Shown here: positions 1 to 6,218 of the stretch, piece after piece
Layout: each line of letters opens with the position of its first letter
Position numbering within the stretch: the first letter of the stretch is position 1
Assembly (NCBI GenBank): GCA_030054015.1
Contig: JASGCR010000133.1
Span: 1 to 6,230, forward strand
Reading direction: 5' to 3'
From: Candidatus Symbiobacter sp.
Lineage (GTDB): Bacteria > Pseudomonadota > Alphaproteobacteria > Elsterales > Elsteraceae
DNA: 6,230 nucleotides
The notes under the pieces: generated by a model
What the model saw: the letters and a program-made list of their open reading frames with translations, nothing else
Database searches by the model: none
Told to the model about the DNA's origin: nothing
Translations under genes and position numbers: made by a program

Positions 1-102
1 GTAATGACGCTCCCTTTTTTGCCGCTCTTTGGCTGCGCGGCGGGTAATGACGCTCTCTTTTTGACGCTCTTTAGTTCGTGCGGCGGGGAATGACGCTCTT
101 TA
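1..102. repeat. Imperfect 43-bp tandem repeat upstream of cobD
   Basis: Two full 43-bp units (1-43 and 44-86) and a partial third (87-102) each begin with G(T/G)AATGACGCTC, and the two full units end in GCGGCGG. The units differ by substitutions and a compensating one-base indel in the T run. Inside them a decamer like GACGCTCTTT recurs at about 6, 21, 49, 63 and 92, at intervals of 15, 28, 14 and 29, which hints at an older period near 14 bp. The period of 43 is 3n+1, so the TGA in each unit falls in a different forward frame (5, 48, 91). The array is therefore not coding on the + strand. It may continue to the left of the window. Its function is unknown. Confidence 0.8.
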
Positions 103-121
103 TACAACAGGAAAGCTTTGC

Positions 122-1147
122 ATGACAGAAATCCTCACCATCGATTGGATGCAGCGTCTGACCATCCTGGCCCTGGCGATGATCATTGATGCGGTGGTGG
201 GCGACCCGGATGTGATATGGAAAAAAGTCCCGCATCCGGTGGCGGGGCTGGGGATGCTGATCGCCGCACTGGATCGGCGTTTTAACCGTGGCGGCGCGGC
301 GGATAACAGGCGATTTATCGCTGGCCTTGGCGTCACATTAACGGTGGTGCTGGTGGCGAGCAGCTTTGGCTGTGCGATTGCTTGGCTAAAAATTCGCTAT
401 GATTGGGGAGTGGGGATAGAAATCGCGCTGGTGGCGATTTTACTGGCGCAAAAATCCTTATTTTTGCATGTATGGGCGGTGCGGGAGAGTTTGCGCCGGC
501 TGGAATCTGCCCAAAACCAGGGCGAAACTGACGCGACAAAACTCGCCACCACGCGGCGCGAAGTGAGCAAAATCGTCGGGCGCGATGTCGATGCTCTTGA
601 TAGGTACGGCATGGCGCGGGCGGCGGTGGAATCGCTGGCGGAGAATTTTGCCGATGGGGTCGTGGCTCCGGTGCTGTTTTATCTCGCGTTTGGCTTGCCC
701 GGATTGTGTTTTTACAAAGCCCTGAACACGCTGGACAGCATGATTGGTCACCATAATTTGCGCTATGAATGGTTTGGCAAAGTGGCGGCGCGGCTTGACG
801 ATGCGGCCAATTTTATCCCGGCCCGTTTGGCGGCACTGTTCCTGGCGATGGCGGCCTGGTTTACCCCCCAGGCATCGTGGCGGCGGGCGGTGGCGGCGGT
901 GTGGCGGGATGCTCGGCATCACCGCTCGGTCAATGCCGGATGGCCTGAGGCCGCCCTGGCCGGGGCCTTGGATTTCGCTTTGGCGGGGCCGCGGCGTTAT
1001 CACAATATCCTGGTCAAAGATCGCTGGATGGGGCAGGGGCGGGCCAGGCTGGGCTGGCGCGATATTGACCGCGCCCTGTTTTTATACAGCCTGGCCTGTT
1101 TGGTGCAATTTTTGGCGGTCATTCTGGGCTTGGTAAGTCTCGCCTAA
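122..1147 (+). CDS. cobD: Adenosylcobinamide-phosphate synthase CobD/CbiB
   Basis: This inner-membrane enzyme of cobalamin synthesis attaches the aminopropanol (phosphate) arm to adenosylcobyric acid, giving adenosylcobinamide (phosphate). The 341-aa length is normal for the family. Family hallmarks are visible in order: D-x-x-x-GDPD with HPVAGLG (about 23-44), IVGRD-x-x-x-LD (151-160), ESLAENFADGVVAPV (170-184), YKALNTLDSMIGH (198-210), the ARLDDAANFIPARL segment (223-236) and NAGWPEAALAGAL with RRY (271-293). Hydrophobic stretches near 12-26, 65-88, 97-116, 180-198, 234-247 and 318-340 fit a polytopic membrane protein. The ATG at 122 is preceded by AGGA at 109-112, 9 nt upstream. No other cobalamin gene is in the window; partners may lie to the left. 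The last codons (Leu-Ala-stop) lie in the first unit of a 10-bp tandem repeat. No cobalamin riboswitch is recognisable in the 121 bases upstream. Confidence 0.96.
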   Translation: MTEILTIDWMQRLTILALAMIIDAVVGDPDVIWKKVPHPVAGLGMLIAALDRRFNRGGAADNRRFIAGLGVTLTVVLVASSFGCAIAWLKIRYDWGVGIEIALVAILLAQKSLFLHVWAVRESLRRLESAQNQGETDATKLATTRREVSKIVGRDVDALDRYGMARAAVESLAENFADGVVAPVLFYLAFGLPGLCFYKALNTLDSMIGHHNLRYEWFGKVAARLDDAANFIPARLAALFLAMAAWFTPQASWRRAVAAVWRDARHHRSVNAGWPEAALAGALDFALAGPRRYHNILVKDRWMGQGRARLGWRDIDRALFLYSLACLVQFLAVILGLVSLA

Positions 1148-1178
1148 ACTCGCCTAAACTCGCCTAAACTCGCCTAAT
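1139..1178. repeat. 10-bp tandem repeat x4 spanning two convergent stop codons
   Basis: The unit CTCGCCTAAA occurs three times exactly (1139-1148, 1149-1158, 1159-1168) and a fourth time with one change at the last base (1169-1178). The first copy carries the cobD stop TAA (1145-1147). The last carries, on the minus strand, the TAG stop (1174-1176) of the protease gene. Because the period is 3n+1, the TAA at 1145, 1155 and 1165 and the minus-strand TAG at 1144, 1154 and 1164 close all three frames in both directions. There is no stem-loop, so it does not look like an intrinsic terminator. Confidence 0.95.
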
Positions 1179-2457
1179 ATGGCAGCGCAATGATGTTGAT
1201 CGCCGGATCGGACGGTAAATCCGGCGGCGGGTCGGGTTCGTTATCATATCCTTCCCCCTCATCATCGCCAAAAGGCGAGATTTGATCCGGCGGCAAAGCC
1301 TGGCTGCCCGGCAATTCGCTCACCACCAATTTTACCGTCAGGCGTTGTTTCTGGTGCCAAATTTCTAACACTGCCGTTTGCCCGACCGTGGCATGGCGAA
1401 TCGCCCGCGCCAATTCATCGGCATCATGATAGTTGCGGCCACCAAAGCTTGTGATAATGTCGCCGCTTTGCACCCCGGCTTTGGCGGCGGGGCCTTGTTT
1501 ATCGACCAAAGCCACCATGACTCCCCCCGCGGGCGCGCTCCCATTGGACGGCAATAAACTGACCAAAATTTCCGGCTCGGCCCGTTGCAGGGACAATCCC
1601 AAATTGCCGCGTTTAACCTTACCATAACGGCGCAGATTGGTCAGAATCGGCACCGCATCATTGCTGGGTATGGCAAAACCGATCCGCACCGATTCGCCCA
1701 TCGCATTGGCAAAGATGGAACTGTTAATGCCGACCACTTCGCCTGCCATGTTGAGCATCGGCCCGCCCGAATTGCCGCGATTGATGGGCGCGTCGGTTTG
1801 CAGCAAATCGGTCTCGCTGCCGGATTCGGCATAGCCGCGCCGGGCCGATAAAATCCCCGCCGTCACCGTGCCTTCAAGCCCAAAGGGATTGCCCACCGCC
1901 ATCACCCAATCCCCCACTTTGACCGCGTCGGAATTGCCAAAGCTTAAAAACGGCAAGGGGGTTTTATTCTCGATTTTCAACAAAGCCAGATCGGCTAAGG
2001 CATCGCTGCCGATCAATTTTGCGCGATATTTCTGGCCATTGGTCAGCATCACTTCAATCATGTCGGCTTGGTCGATGACATGGTGGTTGGTCACGATTAA
2101 CCCCGATTTATCGATAAGAAAACCGCTGCCTTGGGCTTTGAGCGACCATTTTTGCGGCGGCGTTAGGGGATCGTCAGCCGGGCCGGACTCGCCATCATTC
2201 TTTGGTTTTCTTTGGTGGTGGGTGATCATGATGCTCACCACCGAGGGCAGGGTTTTCTCGGTCAGACTCGACAATGACCGGCCGCGCGTGAAATTATCGC
2301 CTAAATCAATCTTGAAAAAGGCCTCGTCCAGCGGGGCCGCCATCGCCACAGCGACGCCGCATCCCCATACCGCCAACGCGAATCCCAATCCCATAAGCCA
2401 CCCCCGATCCAGGCGGCTTTGGCATGGTAAAATTTTTAAGCCTTTGCTAGAGTGCAT
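1174..2457 (-). CDS. HtrA/Deg-family (DegS/DegP-like) periplasmic serine protease, single PDZ
   Basis: This is a trypsin-fold (S1C) serine protease that probably degrades or senses misfolded envelope proteins in the periplasm. It has 427 aa. The N-terminus has a basic stretch (K5, K8, R15, R18), a hydrophobic core at 22-39 and a possible AMA-A cleavage site near 40, so it is a signal peptide or an uncleaved anchor. The catalytic triad is clear: His126 in TNHHV, Asp156 in ALADLALL, and Ser230 in INRGNSGGP. One PDZ domain follows at about 284-380, with GPAAKAGVQSGDII as its core. The second PDZ of DegP is absent. The chain ends in an acidic, proline-rich tail (about 393-420). The ATG at 2457 has only a weak upstream purine run (AAGAAAG). 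The ATG at 2394 has a G-rich stretch ahead of it but would lose the basic n-region, so the longer form is preferred. It is divergent from mrp and convergent with cobD. Whether it is a DegS-type regulator or a general protease cannot be told from sequence alone. Confidence 0.93.
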   Translation of the reverse strand: MHSSKGLKILPCQSRLDRGWLMGLGFALAVWGCGVAVAMAAPLDEAFFKIDLGDNFTRGRSLSSLTEKTLPSVVSIMITHHQRKPKNDGESGPADDPLTPPQKWSLKAQGSGFLIDKSGLIVTNHHVIDQADMIEVMLTNGQKYRAKLIGSDALADLALLKIENKTPLPFLSFGNSDAVKVGDWVMAVGNPFGLEGTVTAGILSARRGYAESGSETDLLQTDAPINRGNSGGPMLNMAGEVVGINSSIFANAMGESVRIGFAIPSNDAVPILTNLRRYGKVKRGNLGLSLQRAEPEILVSLLPSNGSAPAGGVMVALVDKQGPAAKAGVQSGDIITSFGGRNYHDADELARAIRHATVGQTAVLEIWHQKQRLTVKLVVSELPGSQALPPDQISPFGDDEGEGYDNEPDPPPDLPSDPAINIIALPY

Positions 2458-2559
2458 GATGATGTGGCTTTCTTGACTAAAAGAGCCGCCTTACGATCAA
2501 GAGACGACATAGATCATTGGATTACGTCGCGTATCTGTCATTCACGGAGCTTTCCTGCA
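2458..2559. promoter_or_regulatory. Divergent intergenic region with promoters for htrA-type gene and mrp
   Basis: These 102 bases separate two divergent start codons, so both promoters are expected here. On the + strand a good -35-like TTGACT lies at 2473-2478, but the matching -10 position is poor (around ATCAAG at 2496-2501). TACGAT at 2492-2497 resembles a -10 box but is only 13 bp from it. No convincing minus-strand promoter was identified. The assignment rests mainly on gene orientation. Confidence 0.4.
2546..2549 (+). promoter_or_regulatory. Ribosome binding site deciding the mrp start
   Basis: GGAG lies 10 nt before the ATG at 2560. The open frame continues upstream to an ATG at 2452, but that start would overlap the beginning of the divergent protease gene and add 36 residues with no family resemblance. 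A GTG at 2620, just before the conserved domain, is the other option but lacks a clear Shine-Dalgarno sequence. Confidence 0.55.
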
Positions 2560-3777
2560 ATGGTTCTACCCCATCCTCTCCAAAATACGCAACCATCCCG
2601 TAAAGAAAACGGTGCTGAAGTGACCGAAGATAAGATATTGGCAGCATTGAGCCGCATCATCGACCCAGATCGCGGTCAAGATATTGTCAGTCTGGGCATG
2701 GTGTCGGGCTTGGTGGTGAAACAAGGCCATGTCCAATGCGTGATCGAGATCGATCCGGCGCGGGGGGCGCGGCTGGAACCGTTAAGGCGCGAGGCCGAGA
2801 AGCGGATTATGGAAATTTCTGCCGTTTTATCGGCGACGGTGGTGTTGTCCGCTCATAATGCCACGCCCGCCAAGGTGCCGGTCGCACCCGCCCATAACCA
2901 CGGCCATAACCACGGCCATAACCACGGCCATAACCACGCCCATCCGCCCGCCCAGAATGCGCCGCGACCCGCCGCCGCCAGTTTGAAACCCGATGGCGTG
3001 GCGGCGATTATTGCGGTCGGATCGGGCAAAGGCGGGGTGGGCAAATCGACCTGTGCGGTTAATTTGGCCTTGGCCTTGGCATCATTGGGGCAGAAAGTCG
3101 GGTTGTTGGATGCCGATGTTTATGGCCCATCGCTGCCGCGATTGATGGGGTTAAGCGGCAAACCGCAAGTCAGCAATGGCAAATTACAACCCTTGCAAAA
3201 TTACGGCATTGCCTGCATGTCGATGGGATTTTTGGTACCCGACGACACGGCGATGATTTGGCGCGGCCCGATGGTGGCGGGGGCGATTGAACAGATGCTG
3301 CGCGATGTCAATTGGGGCGAATTGGATATGTTGGTGATTGACATGCCGCCTGGCACGGGAGATGCGCAATTAACCCTGGCGCAAAAAGTAGCCTTGGCCG
3401 GGGCGGTGATCGTCTCCACGCCGCAAGATTTGGCCTGGCAAGATGCGCGTAAGGGCTTGGAAATGTTCCGCAAAGTCGCGGTTCCCATCCTGGGCGTGAT
3501 TGAAAACATGTCGAGTTTCCATTGCCCCCATTGCGGCACCTCGACCCCGATCTTTAGCCATGGCGGGGCGCAAAAAGCCGCCACCGCCCTTGGCATTCCG
3601 GTGTTGGGAGAGGTGCCGTTGGCCATCGCCATCCGCGAATCCTCGGATGCCGGCCTGCCGATCATGGTCGCCGAGCCGGATGGCGTTCATGCCCAGGTTT
3701 TTCGTCGCATGGCGCAGCAATTATTAACCCAAATGACCGGCCCCACCAAAGCCGCCCCGAAAATCACGGTGGAATGA
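2560..3777 (+). CDS. mrp: Mrp/ApbC-family Fe-S cluster carrier ATPase with His-rich linker
   Basis: This cytoplasmic P-loop ATPase (Mrp/NBP35/ApbC family) binds and transfers iron-sulfur clusters to apo-proteins, working as a dimer. Numbered from the ATG at 2560 it has 405 aa. Residues 21-98 form a MIP18/DUF59-type domain (ILAALSRIIDPDRGQDIVSLG), here without cysteine in the usual loop. The deviant Walker A is GSGKGGVGKST (154-164), switch I includes DADVYGPS (184-191), and DMPPGTGD is at 261-268. The cluster-ligand CxxC is Cys322 and Cys325 (CPHC). The linker between the two domains carries nine alternating histidines (112-128), which is uncommon and is described separately. The family is usually about 350-380 aa, and the linker explains much of the extra length. 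The gene is divergent from the protease gene and ends 30 nt before the convergent cysQ-like gene. The start is less certain than the identity. Confidence 0.94.
   Translation: MVLPHPLQNTQPSRKENGAEVTEDKILAALSRIIDPDRGQDIVSLGMVSGLVVKQGHVQCVIEIDPARGARLEPLRREAEKRIMEISAVLSATVVLSAHNATPAKVPVAPAHNHGHNHGHNHGHNHAHPPAQNAPRPAAASLKPDGVAAIIAVGSGKGGVGKSTCAVNLALALASLGQKVGLLDADVYGPSLPRLMGLSGKPQVSNGKLQPLQNYGIACMSMGFLVPDDTAMIWRGPMVAGAIEQMLRDVNWGELDMLVIDMPPGTGDAQLTLAQKVALAGAVIVSTPQDLAWQDARKGLEMFRKVAVPILGVIENMSSFHCPHCGTSTPIFSHGGAQKAATALGIPVLGEVPLAIAIRESSDAGLPIMVAEPDGVHAQVFRRMAQQLLTQMTGPTKAAPKITVE
2893..2940 (+). repeat. 12-bp in-frame tandem repeat encoding His-Asn-His-Gly
   Basis: Four head-to-tail copies of CATAACCACGGC run from 2893 to 2940, the fourth with one base changed (Gly to Ala). 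Each encodes H-N-H-G, giving a tract with His at every second residue in the Mrp inter-domain linker. The following CATCCG continues with one more His and then prolines. The near-identity of the units at DNA level points to recent slippage or duplication, so copy number may vary between strains. Confidence 0.97.
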
Positions 3778-3807
3778 GTTTGGGAATATTTTCTCGACTC
3801 GCCGCGC
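3778..3807. other. Short convergent gap between mrp and cysQ-like gene
   Basis: Thirty bases separate the two stop codons. No stem-loop followed by a T run is visible on either strand, so no intrinsic terminator is called. Transcription from the two sides may overlap or end by a factor-dependent mechanism. Confidence 0.6.
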
Positions 3808-4620
3808 CTATTGACCCCAGGCAACAAATTCACGGGTTCTTTCCCGGGGGTTGTCATAATTTAACCTACCGCCTTGGTGGTCGCTGACCCGCCCGCCCGC
3901 CGCCGCCAATATGGCGTGTCCGGCCGCCACGTCCCACACTGCCAGGCCGCTCATGCGGGCGGTGATGTCGCCCAGGCCGGCGGCGACCAGACCGAATTTA
4001 ATCGCGCTGCCGACGGCGCGTCGCCCCCCAACCTGGCGGTCGCGGAGAAATTGTTCTAATTTTGCGCCTTCATGGTGGCTGCGGCTGACCAGGGCGATGC
4101 GGTCGCTGGGGTTGGCGGGAAGCGGGCGCGGGCGCAGCGGCGTTTTGGTAAATTGATAGGGGGCGGTGCGGTCAATCCGCCAGGCCCCAGACCTGGCCCC
4201 AACCCCCGCCACGCCGGCAAAGGTCAGTCCCATGATCGGCGCGTGCAACACCCCAAACACCGCTTGGCCCTGGGCTATGCCGCCAATACACACGCAAAAT
4301 TCACCGGTTTTGTTGAGGAATTCCCTTGTGCCATCCAACGGGTCAACGCACCAATAGGTGGCGTTGGTGATGTCCGGCCAGCGACCGAAACTGGCCTGCT
4401 CTTCCGCCACAATGGGGATGTCTGGGGTCAAATTTTCCAAGCCGAACAAGATCATGGCTTCGCTGGCCTGGTCAGCCTCGGTCACAAGCGAGCCGTCTGC
4501 TTTGCGTTTGATCACCGCGGGGGCTGGCTTGGCGTAATGATAGGAAATTGACTCGCCAGCGCGATAGGCCAATTCCACCACCGCGTCGATCACCGCGGCA
4601 AACGGGTTTTTTTCAGTCAT
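3808..4620 (-). CDS. cysQ: CysQ-like 3'(2'),5'-bisphosphate nucleotidase (inositol monophosphatase superfamily)
   Basis: The predicted role is Mg-dependent removal of the 3'-phosphate from adenosine 3',5'-bisphosphate (pAp), a by-product of sulfate assimilation and acyl-carrier-protein activation. It has 270 aa from the ATG at 4620. Metal-site motifs are intact: SLVTEAD (44-50), VAEEQAS with Glu73/Glu74, DPLDGTREF (93-101) and WDVAAGHAIL (229-238). GSAIKFGLVAAGLGD (204-218) and GEFCVCIG (106-113) favour CysQ over plain inositol monophosphatase. The frame is open to an ATG at 4698, but that would run into the preceding gene, so the ATG 20 nt after that gene's stop is chosen. Its Shine-Dalgarno is weak (GGA within an A-rich leader). 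It is the last gene of a three-gene minus-strand cluster. A sugar-phosphate or inositol-phosphate substrate remains possible given its neighbours. Confidence 0.88.
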   Translation of the reverse strand: MTEKNPFAAVIDAVVELAYRAGESISYHYAKPAPAVIKRKADGSLVTEADQASEAMILFGLENLTPDIPIVAEEQASFGRWPDITNATYWCVDPLDGTREFLNKTGEFCVCIGGIAQGQAVFGVLHAPIMGLTFAGVAGVGARSGAWRIDRTAPYQFTKTPLRPRPLPANPSDRIALVSRSHHEGAKLEQFLRDRQVGGRRAVGSAIKFGLVAAGLGDITARMSGLAVWDVAAGHAILAAAGGRVSDHQGGRLNYDNPRERTREFVAWGQ

Positions 4621-4640
4621 TTTTTCCAATATTTTTTTCC

Positions 4641-5720
4641 TTATTCCCGCGGCAATGCCAAAGGCACCACCCCCGTACCCCCGCTCGCCGTAAAACAAGC
4701 CTCGACGGCGGCCATGGTGTGCCAGGCATCCTCAACACTGCCGACCAACACCGCCTCTTCGCCGCCGACAAAGCGTTGCAACGAGGCCATGCGCGAGACA
4801 AAGGCTTCGGGGAACCAGGCCCCGCGCAGGGGAATTGTCACCCAATCGCTGCCGCCTTCCGGATAAATTTGCAAAATATCCGGCTCGCCCCTGGGGTAAT
4901 CGAGATTGACTCCCAATTGCACATAGGCCGCGCCTTGGCTGCCATAAACCCGAAATTCACAGGCCTGGTGGCGGCGACCAAAAAAATGATCGTGATTGAT
5001 CGACAGCGAGGCTTTGCGGTAACCACCATAATCAAATATGGCACTGGTGCGGGTTTGTGCCATTTGGTGGTTGGGGTGGCCTAATGATTTGGCCTGGACC
5101 CCCAACGGATTGCCCATGAGACTGCGAATCCAATCAATGTAATGGATCGAGTGCATGGTCAGTTCAATCCGCGGCAACCCCAACAAAAATTGCCAGAGAT
5201 GCCAAGGGGTGGCGAGGGCGAGCCAGCCATCAATATCGATCACCTCGCCGATCATGCCTTGCTCCACCGCATCGGCCAGGGCGAGCATCATCGGGGCAAA
5301 ACGCAATTGCAAATTCACCGCCGCCCGCAGATTTTTGCGGCGACAGAGGGTTAAGATCTCGGTCGCCATGACCAGGTCGCTGCCCAACGGTTTTTGGATC
5401 AAAACCCCGGCCCCATCGGGCAATTGCGCCAAAATCTCGGCATGGCGATCCGGCGGGGTGGCGAGATCGAAAATCGCATCTTTGACCGCAGCCGCCGCCG
5501 CGACGCTGGGAAATATCTGGGTGCCAAATTGGGTTGCCAATTGGGTGGCTTTGGCCTGGTCGGGGTCATACAGGCCGGCGATGGGAAATCCCGCCCGGCG
5601 ATAGGCCGGAAAATGCGCATCGCGGGTGATCGAGCCGGCCCCAAAGGTCACTATCGGCCTGGGTGCGCTCGGCAACGGCCAAAATTGGCGGAGACGGGTG
5701 GGGTCGAACGCTTCGGTCAT
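4641..5720 (-). CDS. Gfo/Idh/MocA-family NAD(P)-dependent oxidoreductase
   Basis: This is a probable NAD(P)-dependent sugar or polyol dehydrogenase; the substrate cannot be named from sequence. It has 359 aa. The N-terminal Rossmann fold shows GAGSITRDAHFPAY (27-40), with an acidic end of strand 2 (YDPD, 51-54) that usually favours NAD. DLATPPDRHAEI (85-96) and IQKPLG (108-113) follow; the family norm is EKP, so Glu is replaced by Gln while the catalytic-site Lys110 is kept. The C-terminal domain has the NLQLRFAP segment (136-143) and the HSIHYIDWIRSLMG motif (190-203), with His193 in the usual catalytic position. Its start is 17 nt after the stop of the mutarotase-family gene, and its stop is 20 nt before the cysQ-like start. 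This spacing indicates cotranscription. The mutarotase neighbour suggests a (deoxy)sugar substrate, but this is inference. Confidence 0.9.
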   Translation of the reverse strand: MTEAFDPTRLRQFWPLPSAPRPIVTFGAGSITRDAHFPAYRRAGFPIAGLYDPDQAKATQLATQFGTQIFPSVAAAAAVKDAIFDLATPPDRHAEILAQLPDGAGVLIQKPLGSDLVMATEILTLCRRKNLRAAVNLQLRFAPMMLALADAVEQGMIGEVIDIDGWLALATPWHLWQFLLGLPRIELTMHSIHYIDWIRSLMGNPLGVQAKSLGHPNHQMAQTRTSAIFDYGGYRKASLSINHDHFFGRRHQACEFRVYGSQGAAYVQLGVNLDYPRGEPDILQIYPEGGSDWVTIPLRGAWFPEAFVSRMASLQRFVGGEEAVLVGSVEDAWHTMAAVEACFTASGGTGVVPLALPRE

Positions 5721-5737
5721 AATTTATCTACCGCCAG

Positions 5738-6106
5738 TTAGGGGTGAAAAAACACGGGTTCCATCGCCGCCCACCAATCGCCCGCCCGGCGGTCGTCATA
5801 GGGGATTTGCATGGCATCGGTGATTTTCCACCATTCCTGCATACGGGGCAGTTGCTTCATCTTTGCCATATCGGCGGCGAAATCATCGCCGTAATATTCG
5901 TAATAAGCAAAGAGGAGATTTTCTGGCTCTTTCAGGAAAATGCTATAATTGCGGATGTTGCACTGGCTGAGAAGGGTTAATATTTCCGGCCAAACCTGGG
6001 TGTGCATTTGCTTATATTCGGCGAGGGCATCGGGTTTCAGGCGAATCACATGCCCCATTCTTTGCGGGCTGGCTTTGGGTTTTGGTAAAGTGGTTGGGTT
6101 GGTCAT
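5738..6106 (-). CDS. L-rhamnose mutarotase family protein (RhaM/DUF718)
   Basis: The family interconverts the alpha and beta anomers of L-rhamnose or related 6-deoxy sugars in the cytoplasm. From the ATG at 6106 it has 122 aa, against about 104 for E. coli RhaM. The extra length is a 16-residue Pro/Lys-containing N-terminal leader. The core matches the family closely: GHVIRLKPDALAEYKQMH, whose His35 matches the catalytic His of RhaM, then VWPEI (38-42), NYSIFL (53-58), NLLFAYYEY (63-71), EWWK (91-94) and the terminal EPVFFHP (116-122). An ATG two codons upstream (6112) is only 3 nt from the Shine-Dalgarno, so the second ATG is preferred. It is the first gene of the minus-strand cluster. Family members act on rhamnose, fucose or other sugars, so the exact sugar is open and no gene symbol is given. 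No rhamnose isomerase or kinase is in view. Confidence 0.92.
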   Translation of the reverse strand: MTNPTTLPKPKASPQRMGHVIRLKPDALAEYKQMHTQVWPEILTLLSQCNIRNYSIFLKEPENLLFAYYEYYGDDFAADMAKMKQLPRMQEWWKITDAMQIPYDDRRAGDWWAAMEPVFFHP

Positions 6107-6115
6107 GATCATGTT

Positions 6116-6121
6116 TCCTCT
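6116..6121 (-). promoter_or_regulatory. Shine-Dalgarno of the mutarotase-family gene
   Basis: On the minus strand AGAGGA is followed by AACATGATCATG. The first ATG (6112) is only 3 nt away, while the second (6106) is 9 nt away, the normal spacing. This decides the start in favour of 6106. Confidence 0.75.
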
Positions 6122-6130
6122 TTAGACCTC

Positions 6131-6145
6131 TCCTGCCAAGCAGGA
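6131..6145. repeat. Small palindrome, left copy of the C/G-rich repeat
   Basis: TCCTGC and GCAGGA form a 6-bp perfect stem around a CAA loop. With the following GGGGGT this is a degenerate, inverted copy of the repeat at 6203-6230. If the operon promoter lies in the AT-rich spacer to the right, the stem would sit in the 5' leader, about 10 nt before the Shine-Dalgarno. Confidence 0.75.
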
Positions 6146-6218
6146 AGGGGGTAGAACAATATTTCTATCTATACTCTGTTTCCTAAAGAATTCCGATTAT
6201 GACCCCCCCTTCCTGCTT
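6138..6218. repeat. 14-bp inverted repeat flanking a 53-bp AT-rich spacer (REP/MITE-like)
   Basis: AAGCAGGAAGGGGG (6138-6151) is the exact reverse complement of CCCCCTTCCTGCTT (6205-6218). Each arm also belongs to its own small palindrome, so the arrangement is two repeat units in opposite orientation, as in paired REP elements. The spacer is AT-rich and could hold the promoter of the mutarotase operon, but no good -35/-10 pair was found. No open reading frame of note lies inside. Confidence 0.75.

Noticed and set aside
1..121. Cobalamin riboswitch upstream of cobD
   Set aside because: The space is too short and is filled by tandem repeats. No B12-box-like sequence or suitable fold was seen.
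458..1003. Long minus-strand open frame inside cobD
   Set aside because: It is a GC-rich shadow of a clearly conserved gene. Its protein has no recognisable domain and there is no ribosome binding site support.
2452..2559. N-terminal extension of Mrp from an ATG at 2452
   Set aside because: It overlaps the start of the divergent protease gene, has no family similarity and no ribosome binding site. The ATG at 2560 has GGAG at suitable spacing.
2853..3044. Minus-strand frame with Trp-Leu-Trp-Pro repeats
   Set aside because: This is the reverse reading of the His-Asn-His-Gly repeat in Mrp and is an artefact of the tandem DNA.
4606..4614. A AAA AAC slippery heptamer at codons 3-5 of the CysQ-like gene
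   Set aside because: It is in the classical frame for -1 slippage, but it lies at the very start of the gene with no visible downstream stem or upstream stimulator. It is simply the codons for Glu-Lys-Asn.
4621..4698. Extended start of the CysQ-like protein at 4698
   Set aside because: It would overlap the 3' end of the preceding oxidoreductase gene and adds a glycine-rich stretch unlike the family. The ATG at 4620 begins just before the conserved fold.
4548..5084. Plus-strand open frame of 178 codons across the cysQ/oxidoreductase junction
   Set aside because: It lies antisense to two well-supported genes, has low-complexity composition and resembles no family.
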